From the NCBI GenBank assembly GCA_024638345.1, contig JAHEKL010000079.1, positions 1 through 10,435 of the forward strand: a stretch of DNA of 10,435 bases. The letters are read 5' to 3'. Shown here piece by piece: positions 1 through 6,230 of this stretch. The notes under the pieces are model-generated. The model did not search any database. It was not told where the DNA came from and worked only from the letters and a program-made list of their open reading frames with translations. The stretch is from Gammaproteobacteria bacterium (GTDB lineage Bacteria; Gemmatimonadota; Gemmatimonadetes; Longimicrobiales; Gaopeijiaceae). Each line of letters starts with the position of its first letter. The first letter of the stretch is position 1. Both the position numbers and the translations under genes were made by a program.

Positions 1-763
1 TGGCCGATCCCCGCATCGTGAGATTGCCTCCTACGATGATGAGCCCCCTGAAGCGACTCGATCCGTCCAGCGCGAGACTGCCCCCGGAGAGAAGAAGCCC
101 GGTGCCCGACCCCCCATTGATCGTGCCCCCGGGGGGAGCACGGACGATTCTCGGGGGGTCGTCGCCCGGAAGCCTGCCTCCATCGGCGATCCGGGTCTCA
201 GTGAGCGCGAGGAGCTCCCGCACACCGAGAATACCGATTCCGGGCCATCGATCACCCAGGTCCGTCGCTGACACGATCTCGACGAGCTGCCGGTTGGCCG
301 CCGAGGGACACCCGTCCATCTGCTCGACGCCAACCTCGGAAACACTGCCCCTCAAGCGAAGCGCCCCGGGTAAGCGCTGGACGATCGAGTCGACGGCTGG
401 AGCCCACTGCACTCCGAAGTAGGCGTAGCCTCGACCCGGAGGAGCCACCGCTACCAGGGTAAACCCCCGCGAGAGCTCGACCTCGGAGCGTGTCAGACCT
501 CCGCGCGTGGGATCGCGCGCCGAGCTACGGAGCGCCTGCTCGGCCGCAGCCCTCTCCGCGAGATGTCTGATCTCGCCCGCCCCGAGCAGGCGCTGCGTCG
601 ATACCAGCACGAAAGCGGAGACGGAGATCGCACTTAGGCCTAGAATCAGCAGCAGGACCGTGGGAAGAAGCACGCCTCTCCGACGATCTCGCCGCCCGCG
701 CTGAACCGGATGATCGGGCTCCCACGATGCGTCCTTTTCGGCCCAGCTCGGCCTCGATCCCAT
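1..763 (-). CDS. pilX: PilX-like minor pilin, C-terminal part cut off by the window edge
   Basis: The frame is open for 254 codons from ATG at 763 to the left edge, so the gene is 3'-incomplete. The start overlaps the stop of the preceding pilW-like gene by 1 nt (TGATG). A basic N-terminus rich in Arg (about residues 19-29) ends in RRG and is followed by a hydrophobic helix (residues 31-54, beginning VLLPTVLLL). It continues as an amphipathic Glu/Arg/Ala stretch (about 62-82). This is the PilX/GspK layout of class III signal, helix and Ala/Glu-rich segment. Position +5 after the predicted cleavage is Thr, not Glu, which fits PilX/GspK-type proteins that lack Glu5. From about residue 212 the visible sequence is Gly-rich with alternating hydrophobics (GLLLSGGSLALDG, then GLIIVGGNLTM), resembling a beta-helix or bactofilin-like repeat. 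Minor pilins of this kind prime pilus assembly in the inner membrane. Family placement rests on the N-terminus and gene order; the missing C-terminus could change it. Confidence 0.75.
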   Translation of the reverse strand, partial: MGSRPSWAEKDASWEPDHPVQRGRRDRRRGVLLPTVLLLILGLSAISVSAFVLVSTQRLLGAGEIRHLAERAAAEQALRSSARDPTRGGLTRSEVELSRGFTLVAVAPPGRGYAYFGVQWAPAVDSIVQRLPGALRLRGSVSEVGVEQMDGCPSAANRQLVEIVSATDLGDRWPGIGILGVRELLALTETRIADGGRLPGDDPPRIVRAPPGGTINGGSGTGLLLSGGSLALDGSSRFRGLIIVGGNLTMRGSA

Positions 764-1488
764 CAAGGATCGCGGCTCGGCGGGCGGGTGGCCCACCGAT
801 AGACCCTGATCGGATCGGCAGGTCGTGATCCGGTCAACTCCACGCTCGTCGCGACCCCATCGGCGAGCGGTTCGAATCGGCTCGTGGAACCGAGACGTTC
901 GACCGTGAGCGGCTGTCGACCTCCACGGCCACGGCGGTAACGGAAAGCGCCGTCTTCCAGGTGGTAGCTTCCGGTCTCAAAGGTCCGTGCCAGGACGGGC
1001 ATCACGTCTCCCGCCCAGGTCGAGTCCCACCGGTAGACGGACTCGCCGGGGAGGGCATTGCAGCCATCCGAGCGCGCCGAGGACTCGAGGGCATGAGATC
1101 GCCAGCTGCCGTTTTCTTCCAGGACCAGCACGGAGTCCCGGGAGGGGTCCGGGACTCTGCGACCACGGTAGGCCACAAGCCAACGTCCCCCGCGGGACGG
1201 ACCCACGCAGATTCGCGCGAGTCCTTGGAACGACCGGAGACGAATCGATCCGGCGTCCTCGACTCGCCAGTCCAGATTCACTCGTCCGACCCGGAGCTCT
1301 TCGTCCAGGACCGCCCAGATGGTCCGAGCGACCTCCTGGGCTTCCACGCGATCCGCCAGCGAACGTGTCCATCGGGAGCCGGAAGAGATCAGCGTCACGA
1401 GAGAACCGACAACGACCGCTCCCAGACTCAGCGCGACGACGAGCTCGACGAGCGAGCCACCCATGGCCCCTTCCGACGAGGGCCTCAC
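763..1488 (-). CDS. pilW: PilW/GspJ-like minor pilin
   Basis: A 241-residue prepilin-like protein. The likely start is GTG at 1488, overlapping the stop of the pilV-like gene by 4 nt (GTGA). An ATG at 1464 is an alternative that would leave a leader of about 2 residues. The class III signal is MG/GSLVELVVAL: cleavage between the glycines puts Gly at +1 and the conserved Glu at +5 (residue 15), followed by a hydrophobic helix to about residue 36. The C-terminal part has the usual GspJ/PilW ending: a short strand-rich RTF...GAFRYRR segment (169-186), then FEPLADGV (205-212) and a final strand VYRWAT. Cys94 and Cys143 could form a disulfide. Gly at +1 instead of Phe is unusual. It belongs to the minor-pilin tip complex in the inner membrane or periplasm. 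PilW is preferred over GspJ because of the T4P neighbours and order. Confidence 0.8.
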   Translation of the reverse strand: MRPSSEGAMGGSLVELVVALSLGAVVVGSLVTLISSGSRWTRSLADRVEAQEVARTIWAVLDEELRVGRVNLDWRVEDAGSIRLRSFQGLARICVGPSRGGRWLVAYRGRRVPDPSRDSVLVLEENGSWRSHALESSARSDGCNALPGESVYRWDSTWAGDVMPVLARTFETGSYHLEDGAFRYRRGRGGRQPLTVERLGSTSRFEPLADGVATSVELTGSRPADPIRVYRWATRPPSRDP

Positions 1489-1886
1489 GGCCCCAGCCGC
1501 AGCATCCAGCGCCGCTGCCCAACGAAGCCCCGGGAACCCTGGGGCGGGAGTGCGGATCCGGAGACGACTTCCGGCTCGTAGCGGAGCGAGATGTTACCTC
1601 CGAGGTCTCCTTCGTAGATCAATGATCCCGGTCCGACCGCTCGAGGCGGGTGCTCCGCCACCGTTCGGTCCGTCGTCGAGGACAGCTCACTCATGAACAT
1701 GGCAGCGCGAAGGTTCAGCTCGGCGTCCTCGATGCTACGACTGGAGAGAGTCAGGAGACGGGCCGAGACGCTCGCGCCGACCCCCAAGATCGCGATCGCG
1801 ACGACCAACTCGACGATCGAGACTCCGGAGGACTTGCGGGAGGGAGGAATCCACGGCCCGACGCAGCGGCGACGGTAGGGGCTCAT
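1485..1886 (-). CDS. pilV: PilV/GspI-like minor pilin
   Basis: A 133-residue prepilin-like protein starting with ATG at 1886, overlapping the fimT-like stop by 4 nt (ATGA). A 21-residue Arg-rich leader ends SSG, and the mature protein begins VSIVELVVAIAIL. This gives Val at +1, Glu at +5 (residue 26) and a hydrophobic helix to about residue 48. The helix is followed by RSIEDAELNLRAAMFMSELSS, the amphipathic continuation typical of PilV/GspI, in which an 'A...L...M' stretch follows the transmembrane part. The globular domain is short and ends RRWMLRLGP. It probably joins the FimT-, PilW- and PilX-like proteins in the priming complex of the pilus. The same order (fimU/fimT, pilV, pilW, pilX) is known in Pseudomonas-type minor-pilin operons, which supports the name; sequence detail alone would only say prepilin-like. 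Confidence 0.8.
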   Translation of the reverse strand: MSPYRRRCVGPWIPPSRKSSGVSIVELVVAIAILGVGASVSARLLTLSSRSIEDAELNLRAAMFMSELSSTTDRTVAEHPPRAVGPGSLIYEGDLGGNISLRYEPEVVSGSALPPQGSRGFVGQRRWMLRLGP

Positions 1887-2329
1887 CGTCTCACCCGACC
1901 ATAGCTCGAGACGACGACCCGGAACCGAGCCTCGCGCTTGCTGAGACGGAGTGAAGCCGACCCGAATCGGGCTATGCCCAGGGGTCCGAAGTCCAGACGT
2001 ACCGACGATCGGGTCCCGAGCACCTCGAGGCGCACGCCGCGACTCGTCAGCGGCAGTCGGGCCGGAGGCCGGCCTCCGGAGAGAACGAGGAGTGGATCCG
2101 CTCCTTCCTCCAGAACGATCGCGGCCTCACCGCGGCTTCGCGCTTCCAGGCGAGCCCGGTGGATCAGCGCGACGAGCTCCTCGCGGACACCGCGAACGGT
2201 CAGTAGGTCCGCCTGGTGACGGACAGGCCCCAGGGCCGTCTGCAGAGCGACCCCGATAAGGAGGAGAAACAGGACGACCTCTGGGAGCGTGAAGCCACTG
2301 GAGTGCATGGCCCCAAAGTCGCCTGCCAT
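1883..2329 (-). CDS. fimT: GspH/FimT-family minor pilin
   Basis: A 148-residue prepilin-like protein. The signal SG/FTLPEVVLFLLL gives Phe at +1 and Glu at +5, with a hydrophobic segment to about residue 33. The end of the protein, RFRVVVSSYGRVRR, is the characteristic last strand of GspH/FimT pseudopilins (usually VVS..GRVR). In the middle there is a Gly-rich turn and an AAIVLEEG strand, also family-like. Two ATG starts are possible: 2329 (12-residue leader) and 2308 (leader MHSSG, the usual T4P length). Neither has a good Shine-Dalgarno sequence, and an in-frame stop lies 12 nt upstream of the first. The gene follows the sigma-54 activator gene after 56 bp and overlaps pilV by 4 nt. It is first in the minor-pilin set and probably acts in the initiation complex at the inner membrane. 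Confidence 0.85.
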   Translation of the reverse strand: MAGDFGAMHSSGFTLPEVVLFLLLIGVALQTALGPVRHQADLLTVRGVREELVALIHRARLEARSRGEAAIVLEEGADPLLVLSGGRPPARLPLTSRGVRLEVLGTRSSVRLDFGPLGIARFGSASLRLSKREARFRVVVSSYGRVRR

Positions 2330-2385
2330 CCCGGGCGATCAGATGGCGTCGATGGCCCTCCTGCGCCAAAGGCCCCCCTCCCTCG

Positions 2386-3768
2386 CTAGGACTCCTCGTC
2401 GAGCCCATACTCCTGGATCTTGTAGCGCAAGGCCCGATCGCTCAGCTCCAGGATCTCCGCGGCCTTCCCGCGGTGCCCCCCGGTCTTGGCGAGAGCCTTT
2501 CGGATCAGATGCTTCTCCAACTGCGCGCTGCGTCGCTTGACAGAGAGGTCCTCGTCCCCTGACGCCCCGGCCGCGGCCACGAGTGCCTCCGGCCCTGCGC
2601 CGCCGTCGCGGAGGTGATCGGGCAGATCCGTCAGGCGAACCTTGGAACCCTCCGCAAGCACGAGCGCCCGTTCCAAGACGTTCTCGAGCTCTCGCACGTT
2701 TCCGGGCCAGCCATATCCGAGCAGGGCCTCCATCGCCGGACGGTCGATCCCGTCGACCTGAATTCCCAAACGCTCCTCTTGTAGCTCGAGTAGGTGCTGG
2801 ATGAGGTGCGGGAGATCTTCTGTGCGCTCCCGGAGTGGGGGCAGCTCCAACGTCAACACGGCGACCCTGTAGTACAGATCGCTGCGGAAACGTCCCTCCT
2901 CGACGTCCGTCTCGAGCGCCCGGTTGGTCGCTGCAATGATTCGCGCGTCGATCCGTTTCGTGTCGGTGGCTCCGACGCGTCGCACTTCCCCCTCCTGCAA
3001 CACTCTCAACAGCTTGACCTGCAGAGACTCCGGGAGCTCCCCGATCTCGTCGAGGAAGAGGGTGCCGCCATGAGCCGCCTCGAAGAGTCCCTCCCTGTCC
3101 GAGTCGGCGCCGGAGAAGGCCCCCTTCACGTATCCGAAGAACTGTGATTCGAGCAGCCCCTCCGGAATGGCCCCGCAGTTGACCGCGACGAACGGTCCGC
3201 TGGCCCGGTCGCTTTCCCTGTGGATGAGGCCCGCGAGCAGCTCCTTACCGGTCCCGGTCGTGCCCTGGATGAGGATGGAGGTGGGGTGCCGAGCCACCTT
3301 GGTGGCCATCTCCAGCGCCTGTACCATCTCCGGCGACCGAGCCACGATCTCGCCGAATCGTCGCTCGGCCCTGACCTCGGTTCGAAGGCGACCCACCTCC
3401 TTACGCAGACGCTCCCGCTCCTCGACCTTCTTGAGCGTCAGAAGCACTTCCTCTCCACCGAAGGGCTTGGCCAGGAAGTCCGATGCACCCTTCTTGATGG
3501 CCTCGACCGCGACGTCGATGCTCCCATAGGCCGTCATGACCACGACCGGCGCCGCACCCCCGTCTCCCCGGTAGGTCTCGACGAAGCCCAGACCGTCCAT
3601 CCCGGGCATGCGCACGTCGACGAGAATGAGGTTGGGGGCGCTCTCACGAGCCTTCTTCAACCCCTCTTCCGCGTCGCTCGCGACCACCACCTTGTACTCC
3701 GCATCCTCGAGGATGAGGGTGAGCGACTTACGAAGCCCCGCATCATCGTCCACGACCAACACCTTCAT
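2386..3768 (-). CDS. Sigma-54-dependent NtrC-family response regulator (second system)
   Basis: A 460-residue three-domain activator. The receiver domain (1-120) has Asp8-Asp9-Asp10, phospho-acceptor Asp51 (VDVRMPG), Thr79 and Lys101 followed by PF. The central AAA+ domain (about 140-375) has Walker A GTTGTGKE (169-176), a sigma-54 contact loop reading GAFSGA (216-221), Walker B LFLDEIGE (237-244) and RSDLYYRV with candidate Arg fingers. The C-terminal Fis-type helix-turn-helix (about 411-455) contains GHRGKAAEIL and ALRYKIQEYGL. Ser replaces the usual Thr of GAFTGA. The start is ATG at 3768, overlapping the kinase stop (ATGA), with a strong GGAGGAG ribosome site at 3774-3780. Paired with the upstream kinase, it should bind an enhancer and open RpoN promoters, possibly for the pilin or minor-pilin genes on either side. 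Its exact regulon is not visible. It is less like classical PilR than the other copy in this window, so no symbol is given. Confidence 0.93.
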   Translation of the reverse strand: MKVLVVDDDAGLRKSLTLILEDAEYKVVVASDAEEGLKKARESAPNLILVDVRMPGMDGLGFVETYRGDGGAAPVVVMTAYGSIDVAVEAIKKGASDFLAKPFGGEEVLLTLKKVEERERLRKEVGRLRTEVRAERRFGEIVARSPEMVQALEMATKVARHPTSILIQGTTGTGKELLAGLIHRESDRASGPFVAVNCGAIPEGLLESQFFGYVKGAFSGADSDREGLFEAAHGGTLFLDEIGELPESLQVKLLRVLQEGEVRRVGATDTKRIDARIIAATNRALETDVEEGRFRSDLYYRVAVLTLELPPLRERTEDLPHLIQHLLELQEERLGIQVDGIDRPAMEALLGYGWPGNVRELENVLERALVLAEGSKVRLTDLPDHLRDGGAGPEALVAAAGASGDEDLSVKRRSAQLEKHLIRKALAKTGGHRGKAAEILELSDRALRYKIQEYGLDEES

Positions 3769-5030
3769 TTCATCTCCTCCATGGCTTCCGGAAGTCGCAC
3801 TGTGAACCGAGCACCGCCTTCGGCCCGGTTTTCCGCATCCACCGTACCCCCCAACTCCTGAACGATCCGAGCGGTGAGGGTCAGCCCCAGGCCCGTTCCC
3901 TCGCCGGGAGCCCGGGTCGTGTAGAACGGGTCGAACAGGTTGGTGAGTCGATCCGGGGGAATCCCCGGGCCATTGTCCTCGATCCGTACCACGACCTCTC
4001 GACCCCCTTCCTGCTGGTCCATCGCCGACCGCGCCGAACCCCGTCCGATGAGCAGAGGTATCCGCCTGCGGTGGGAGTAGTCGACGCCGGGCGGGTCGTC
4101 GGTCCTCCGCTCCCCGAGCCTGGGCTCCTTCGCGGGCTCGGAGCCGACTCTGACCTGGATCGTTGGCTCTTCGCTCTCTCTGACCGCCCAGATCGCGTTC
4201 ACGAGGAGGTTCAGTAGGATCTGCTCGAGGTGTTGGGCACGCGCCCGTACCGCGTGTGAACCCGACTCGATGTCTTTCGTGATCCTCACGCCTTCGAGGG
4301 CACCCCTTCCGGCCAAAAGGTCGAGCGCTCGGTCGACCGCGTCAGCGAGAGACGCCACCTCACGGGTCTCCGCATCTTCGCTGGGCCGGGCGAAGTCCAA
4401 GATGCTCCGAATGATGCGGTCGATACGACGCGCTTCGTCGAGAGCGGATTCCAGGGGTGCATCGAGATCCCCGCCCCTGCCTGCACGACGCTTCGCGACG
4501 TCCAAATATCCCATCAACGCCCCGAGTGGGTTACCCAGCTCGTGCGCAACGCCCGAAGCGAGGGTTCCCACGGACGCCATGCGCGCGTGGTGAACCAGCA
4601 CCTCTGTCGTTTGAATGAGCTCCTGGTTCGTCAGATCGAGTGAGCGGACGTTCGCCGCCAGCTTCTGCTGATCAGAGATGAACTTCTCGGCCATGGTGTT
4701 GAGTCCGCGGATCAGACGATCCAGCTCCTCCCCCTCCTCGGCCGGAATCCGATGGTCGTAGTCCCCCTGCGCGATGTTCTCCGCGTGCTCACCAATGCGC
4801 TCGAGGGGATCGAAGATCGACCGGCTGAGGAGTGAGCGCAGGAACATCACGATGATCGCCAAATCGGCGATCACGATGACTGTGATGAGTGCGAAGGCTT
4901 GTAGCGGTGAGGCGAGCAGAGGGAGGCTTATGCTGACGGCGGCGACGGCGACGAGCACCCCGCCCAGAAAGAGGACCGCGGTGGAGACGAGGAGTTCTTG
5001 TCGCGCGGACGAGCGTGTAGGCGAAGTCAA
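3765..5030 (-). CDS. Membrane sensor histidine kinase with HAMP domain (second system)
   Basis: A 421-residue kinase. Two hydrophobic helices (about 13-40 and 43-68) are separated by only a few residues, so there is almost no periplasmic sensor. A HAMP-like linker (about 69-120, with DPLERIG) leads to a HisKA domain with His163 in VAHELGNP. The HATPase domain has the N box LLNLLVNAI (Asn278), G1 DNGPGI (352-357), F box FDPFYTTR (367-374) and G2 GEGTGLGL (376-383). Between the N and G1 boxes lies about 74 residues, roughly twice the usual distance, as a charged Arg/Pro-rich insertion (about 293-343). The only plausible start is TTG at 5030, because an in-frame TGA lies 21 nt upstream of it; GGAGG abuts this TTG with no spacer, so the start is uncertain. 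It overlaps its response regulator by 4 nt and should autophosphorylate and transfer phosphate to Asp51 of that protein. The signal could be membrane-borne. Confidence 0.9.
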   Translation of the reverse strand: MTSPTRSSARQELLVSTAVLFLGGVLVAVAAVSISLPLLASPLQAFALITVIVIADLAIIVMFLRSLLSRSIFDPLERIGEHAENIAQGDYDHRIPAEEGEELDRLIRGLNTMAEKFISDQQKLAANVRSLDLTNQELIQTTEVLVHHARMASVGTLASGVAHELGNPLGALMGYLDVAKRRAGRGGDLDAPLESALDEARRIDRIIRSILDFARPSEDAETREVASLADAVDRALDLLAGRGALEGVRITKDIESGSHAVRARAQHLEQILLNLLVNAIWAVRESEEPTIQVRVGSEPAKEPRLGERRTDDPPGVDYSHRRRIPLLIGRGSARSAMDQQEGGREVVVRIEDNGPGIPPDRLTNLFDPFYTTRAPGEGTGLGLTLTARIVQELGGTVDAENRAEGGARFTVRLPEAMEEMK

Positions 5031-5069
5031 CCTCCAGACCCTAGACGCTCAGGGTCCGATCCGGCGAGA

Positions 5070-5516
5070 TCAATCCGTGCAATCGGGCACCCCGGGGCCC
5101 ACAGTGACGGGCTGACCGTTCGGAAGTTGAGGCGCACCCGCGCTCCCGGTATAGATCGCGCAACCCTTGGTATTCTCCAGGGACAGGTGTGTCCCGACGG
5201 CGGCCCAGCCGTTGACCGTGGCCTCGGTGACGTTGATCTGCACTCCCGGAGACATTGCGAAGTCCGTGTCCCCGAGATTGACCGCGTATTCCAGATTCAG
5301 CTGGTAATATCGCTCCTGGGCCCTCCCCAGGTTGCGAAAGTCCTGTTCTATGGTCACATAATGCGCGCGTTGCCGGAAGCCGTCCACCCGCGGAATGGCC
5401 AGGGCCGCGATCACGCCGAGCACGAGCGTCACGATCATGAGCTCGACGAGGGTGAAGCCGCCCCTTCGAGTCGCCTCACTCTGGCACGCCTCGCTGCAAT
5501 TGAGCTCTGTCGTCAT
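5070..5516 (-). CDS. Second type IV pilin-like protein, long leader
   Basis: A 148-residue type IVa-like prepilin. The start is ATG at 5516, preceded by an AAGGGG-type ribosome site. A longer frame to 5570 exists but would begin inside the terminator hairpin. The 20-residue leader ends RRGG, and the mature protein begins FTLVELMIVTLVLG: Phe +1 and Glu +5 (residue 25), hydrophobic to about residue 41 and continuing IPRVDGFRQRAHY. The N-terminal helix then runs through QDFRNLGRAQERYYQ, as in major pilins and PilE/PilA. Cys119 and Cys146 probably close the C-terminal D-loop. The leader itself contains Cys7 and Cys11, which is unusual because it lies on the cytoplasmic side. It follows pilA after the terminator and precedes the second kinase by 39 nt. 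It may be an alternative or minor subunit; the role is inferred. Confidence 0.88.
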   Translation of the reverse strand: MTTELNCSEACQSEATRRGGFTLVELMIVTLVLGVIAALAIPRVDGFRQRAHYVTIEQDFRNLGRAQERYYQLNLEYAVNLGDTDFAMSPGVQINVTEATVNGWAAVGTHLSLENTKGCAIYTGSAGAPQLPNGQPVTVGPGVPDCTD

Positions 5517-5542
5517 CGTTCCACCCCTTCGGCGCGCTCCGT

Positions 5543-5580
5543 GAAAAGGGCGGGGCGCGTCGTTCCGCACCCCGCCCTCT
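5543..5580 (-). terminator. Rho-independent terminator after pilA
   Basis: On the minus strand a 13-bp stem (arms 5566-5578 and 5547-5559, core GGGCGGGG/CCCCGCCC, one G-U wobble) closes a 6-nt loop and runs directly into UUUU (5547-5544). It lies 56 bases past the pilA stop and about 30 bases before the ATG of the next pilin. Read-through would feed the second pilin and the genes beyond, so it probably acts as a step-down device rather than an absolute end. Confidence 0.85.
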
Positions 5581-5591
5581 TCTCGGTTCCG

Positions 5592-5608
5592 GATACCACG
5601 TGGGTATC
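5592..5608 (-). other. Small hairpin in the pilA 3' untranslated region
   Basis: A perfect 6-bp inverted repeat (GATACC / GGTATC) with a 5-nt loop lies between the pilA stop codon and the terminator, and a GGTTAACC palindrome sits next to it at 5610-5617. It could slow 3' decay of the pilA message. It is weak by itself; the functional role is inferred. Confidence 0.4.
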
Positions 5609-5633
5609 GGGTTAACCTGTCGAGCCGTGCGCT

Positions 5634-5993
5634 CTAGGCGCAGGCGATCGTGCCGACGGCGGCGTCGTAGTCACAGGTGATGGCGGTGGATCCATGCGAA
5701 GCTGTCGCATCCCACGTCGTGCCGTTTCCGGCATTGATCACGACGGTCACGCCGGTCGTGGCGCTGTAGAGGTTGGCCCCCGTCAGGTCCGCGATGTCGG
5801 CGGAATAAGTGAAGTTGTTATCCTGATACCACATCTCCTGCGCAGTACGGACCTGGTTGAGGTCGGACTGCATGGCGGAGATGAACGCCCGCTCGCGCGT
5901 CTCACCGAATCGCGGAATGGCGATGGCGGCCAGAATCCCGATGATCACGACGACGATCAGCAGCTCGATCAGAGTGAATCCCTTCTTGTCCAT
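5634..5993 (-). CDS. pilA: Major type IV pilin PilA
   Basis: A 119-residue prepilin, the most typical in the window. The leader MDKKG is cut before FTLIELLIVVVIIGILAAIA, giving Phe +1 (N-methylated in the family) and Glu +5 (residue 10). The hydrophobic helix runs to IPRFGETRERA, then SAMQSDLNQVRTAQEMWYQ as the amphipathic half of the long alpha-helix. A short Ala/Thr/Gly-rich globular domain ends in a possible disulfide loop between Cys107 and Cys118. The start is ATG at 5993 with AAGGAG 7 nt upstream. It has its own long 5' region with a sigma-54 promoter candidate and a hairpin, and is followed by a strong terminator. Both fit a highly expressed, PilR-controlled subunit. It would be processed by PilD, stored in the inner membrane and polymerised by PilB/PilC, none of which are in the window. 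It is short for a major pilin but similar to the geopilin-like and myxobacterial short forms. Confidence 0.92.
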   Translation of the reverse strand: MDKKGFTLIELLIVVVIIGILAAIAIPRFGETRERAFISAMQSDLNQVRTAQEMWYQDNNFTYSADIADLTGANLYSATTGVTVVINAGNGTTWDATASHGSTAITCDYDAAVGTIACA

Positions 5994-6000
5994 TTTCTGT

Positions 6001-6006
6001 CTCCTT
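6001..6006 (-). promoter_or_regulatory. Ribosome binding site of pilA
   Basis: AAGGAG on the minus strand, 7 nt before the ATG at 5993. It is one of the two clear Shine-Dalgarno sites in the window, as expected for an abundant structural subunit. Confidence 0.8.
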
Positions 6007-6032
6007 CGGTCGAGTGTCGGCTGGGTACGTCA

Positions 6033-6050
6033 CGAGTGACGGATCACTCG
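6033..6050 (-). other. Hairpin in the pilA 5' untranslated region
   Basis: A perfect 7-bp inverted repeat (CGAGTGA / TCACTCG) with a 4-nt loop. If transcription starts 12 bases past the candidate -12 element (about 6060), it occupies roughly +11 to +28 of the message. It could protect the 5' end of pilA mRNA or be a protein or RNA contact. It does not include the ribosome site. Confidence 0.5.
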
Positions 6051-6070
6051 CTATTGCCGTCCACTCCAGG

Positions 6071-6086
6071 TGCAATGCGCGGACCG
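6071..6086 (-). promoter_or_regulatory. Candidate sigma-54 promoter of pilA
   Basis: The minus strand reads CGGTCCGCGCATTGCA. The invariant GG (-24) and GC (-12) are 10 bases apart, the -12 half TTGCA is perfect, and the -24 half matches 3 of 6 positions (TGGCAC consensus). The predicted start is near 6060, giving a 5' leader of about 67 nt. pilA genes are classic PilR/RpoN targets, and pilR is two genes upstream. Confidence 0.6.
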
Positions 6087-6116
6087 TTCCGACGGAGATT
6101 GCTTACAACGGCTTGG

Positions 6117-6130
6117 TAAACAAGCGTTTA
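6117..6130. promoter_or_regulatory. Inverted repeat upstream of the pilA promoter
   Basis: TAAAC-AAGC-GTTTA, a 5-bp dyad in an AT-richer patch, about 57 to 70 bases upstream of the predicted pilA start. Position and symmetry fit an enhancer site for a Fis-type activator such as PilR, but the repeat is short and there is no second copy to support it. Confidence 0.3.
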
Positions 6131-6230
6131 TGGTAGGCTGCCGAGTGAGGATTCTGACACTGCGGGCGTCGTTCTTCCTTGGATTCTGCCAAACTCTCGC
6201 AGGATGAAAGAGCGGAGGCCGTCGTGGGGC

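Noticed and set aside
961..1625. Several plus-strand open frames of more than 180 codons and a minus-strand frame opposite or within the pilW-like gene
   Set aside because: They overlap each other and a prepilin gene with clear class III signal and operon overlaps; their composition is low-complexity Arg/Pro/Gly.
3220..3861. 213-codon plus-strand frame opposite the second response regulator
   Set aside because: It is antisense to strongly conserved receiver and AAA+ motifs, with no motif of its own.
5517..5570. Longer N-terminus for the second pilin, starting at 5570
   Set aside because: It would begin within the terminator stem and lacks a ribosome site; ATG at 5516 has an AAGGGG site and already gives a complete leader.
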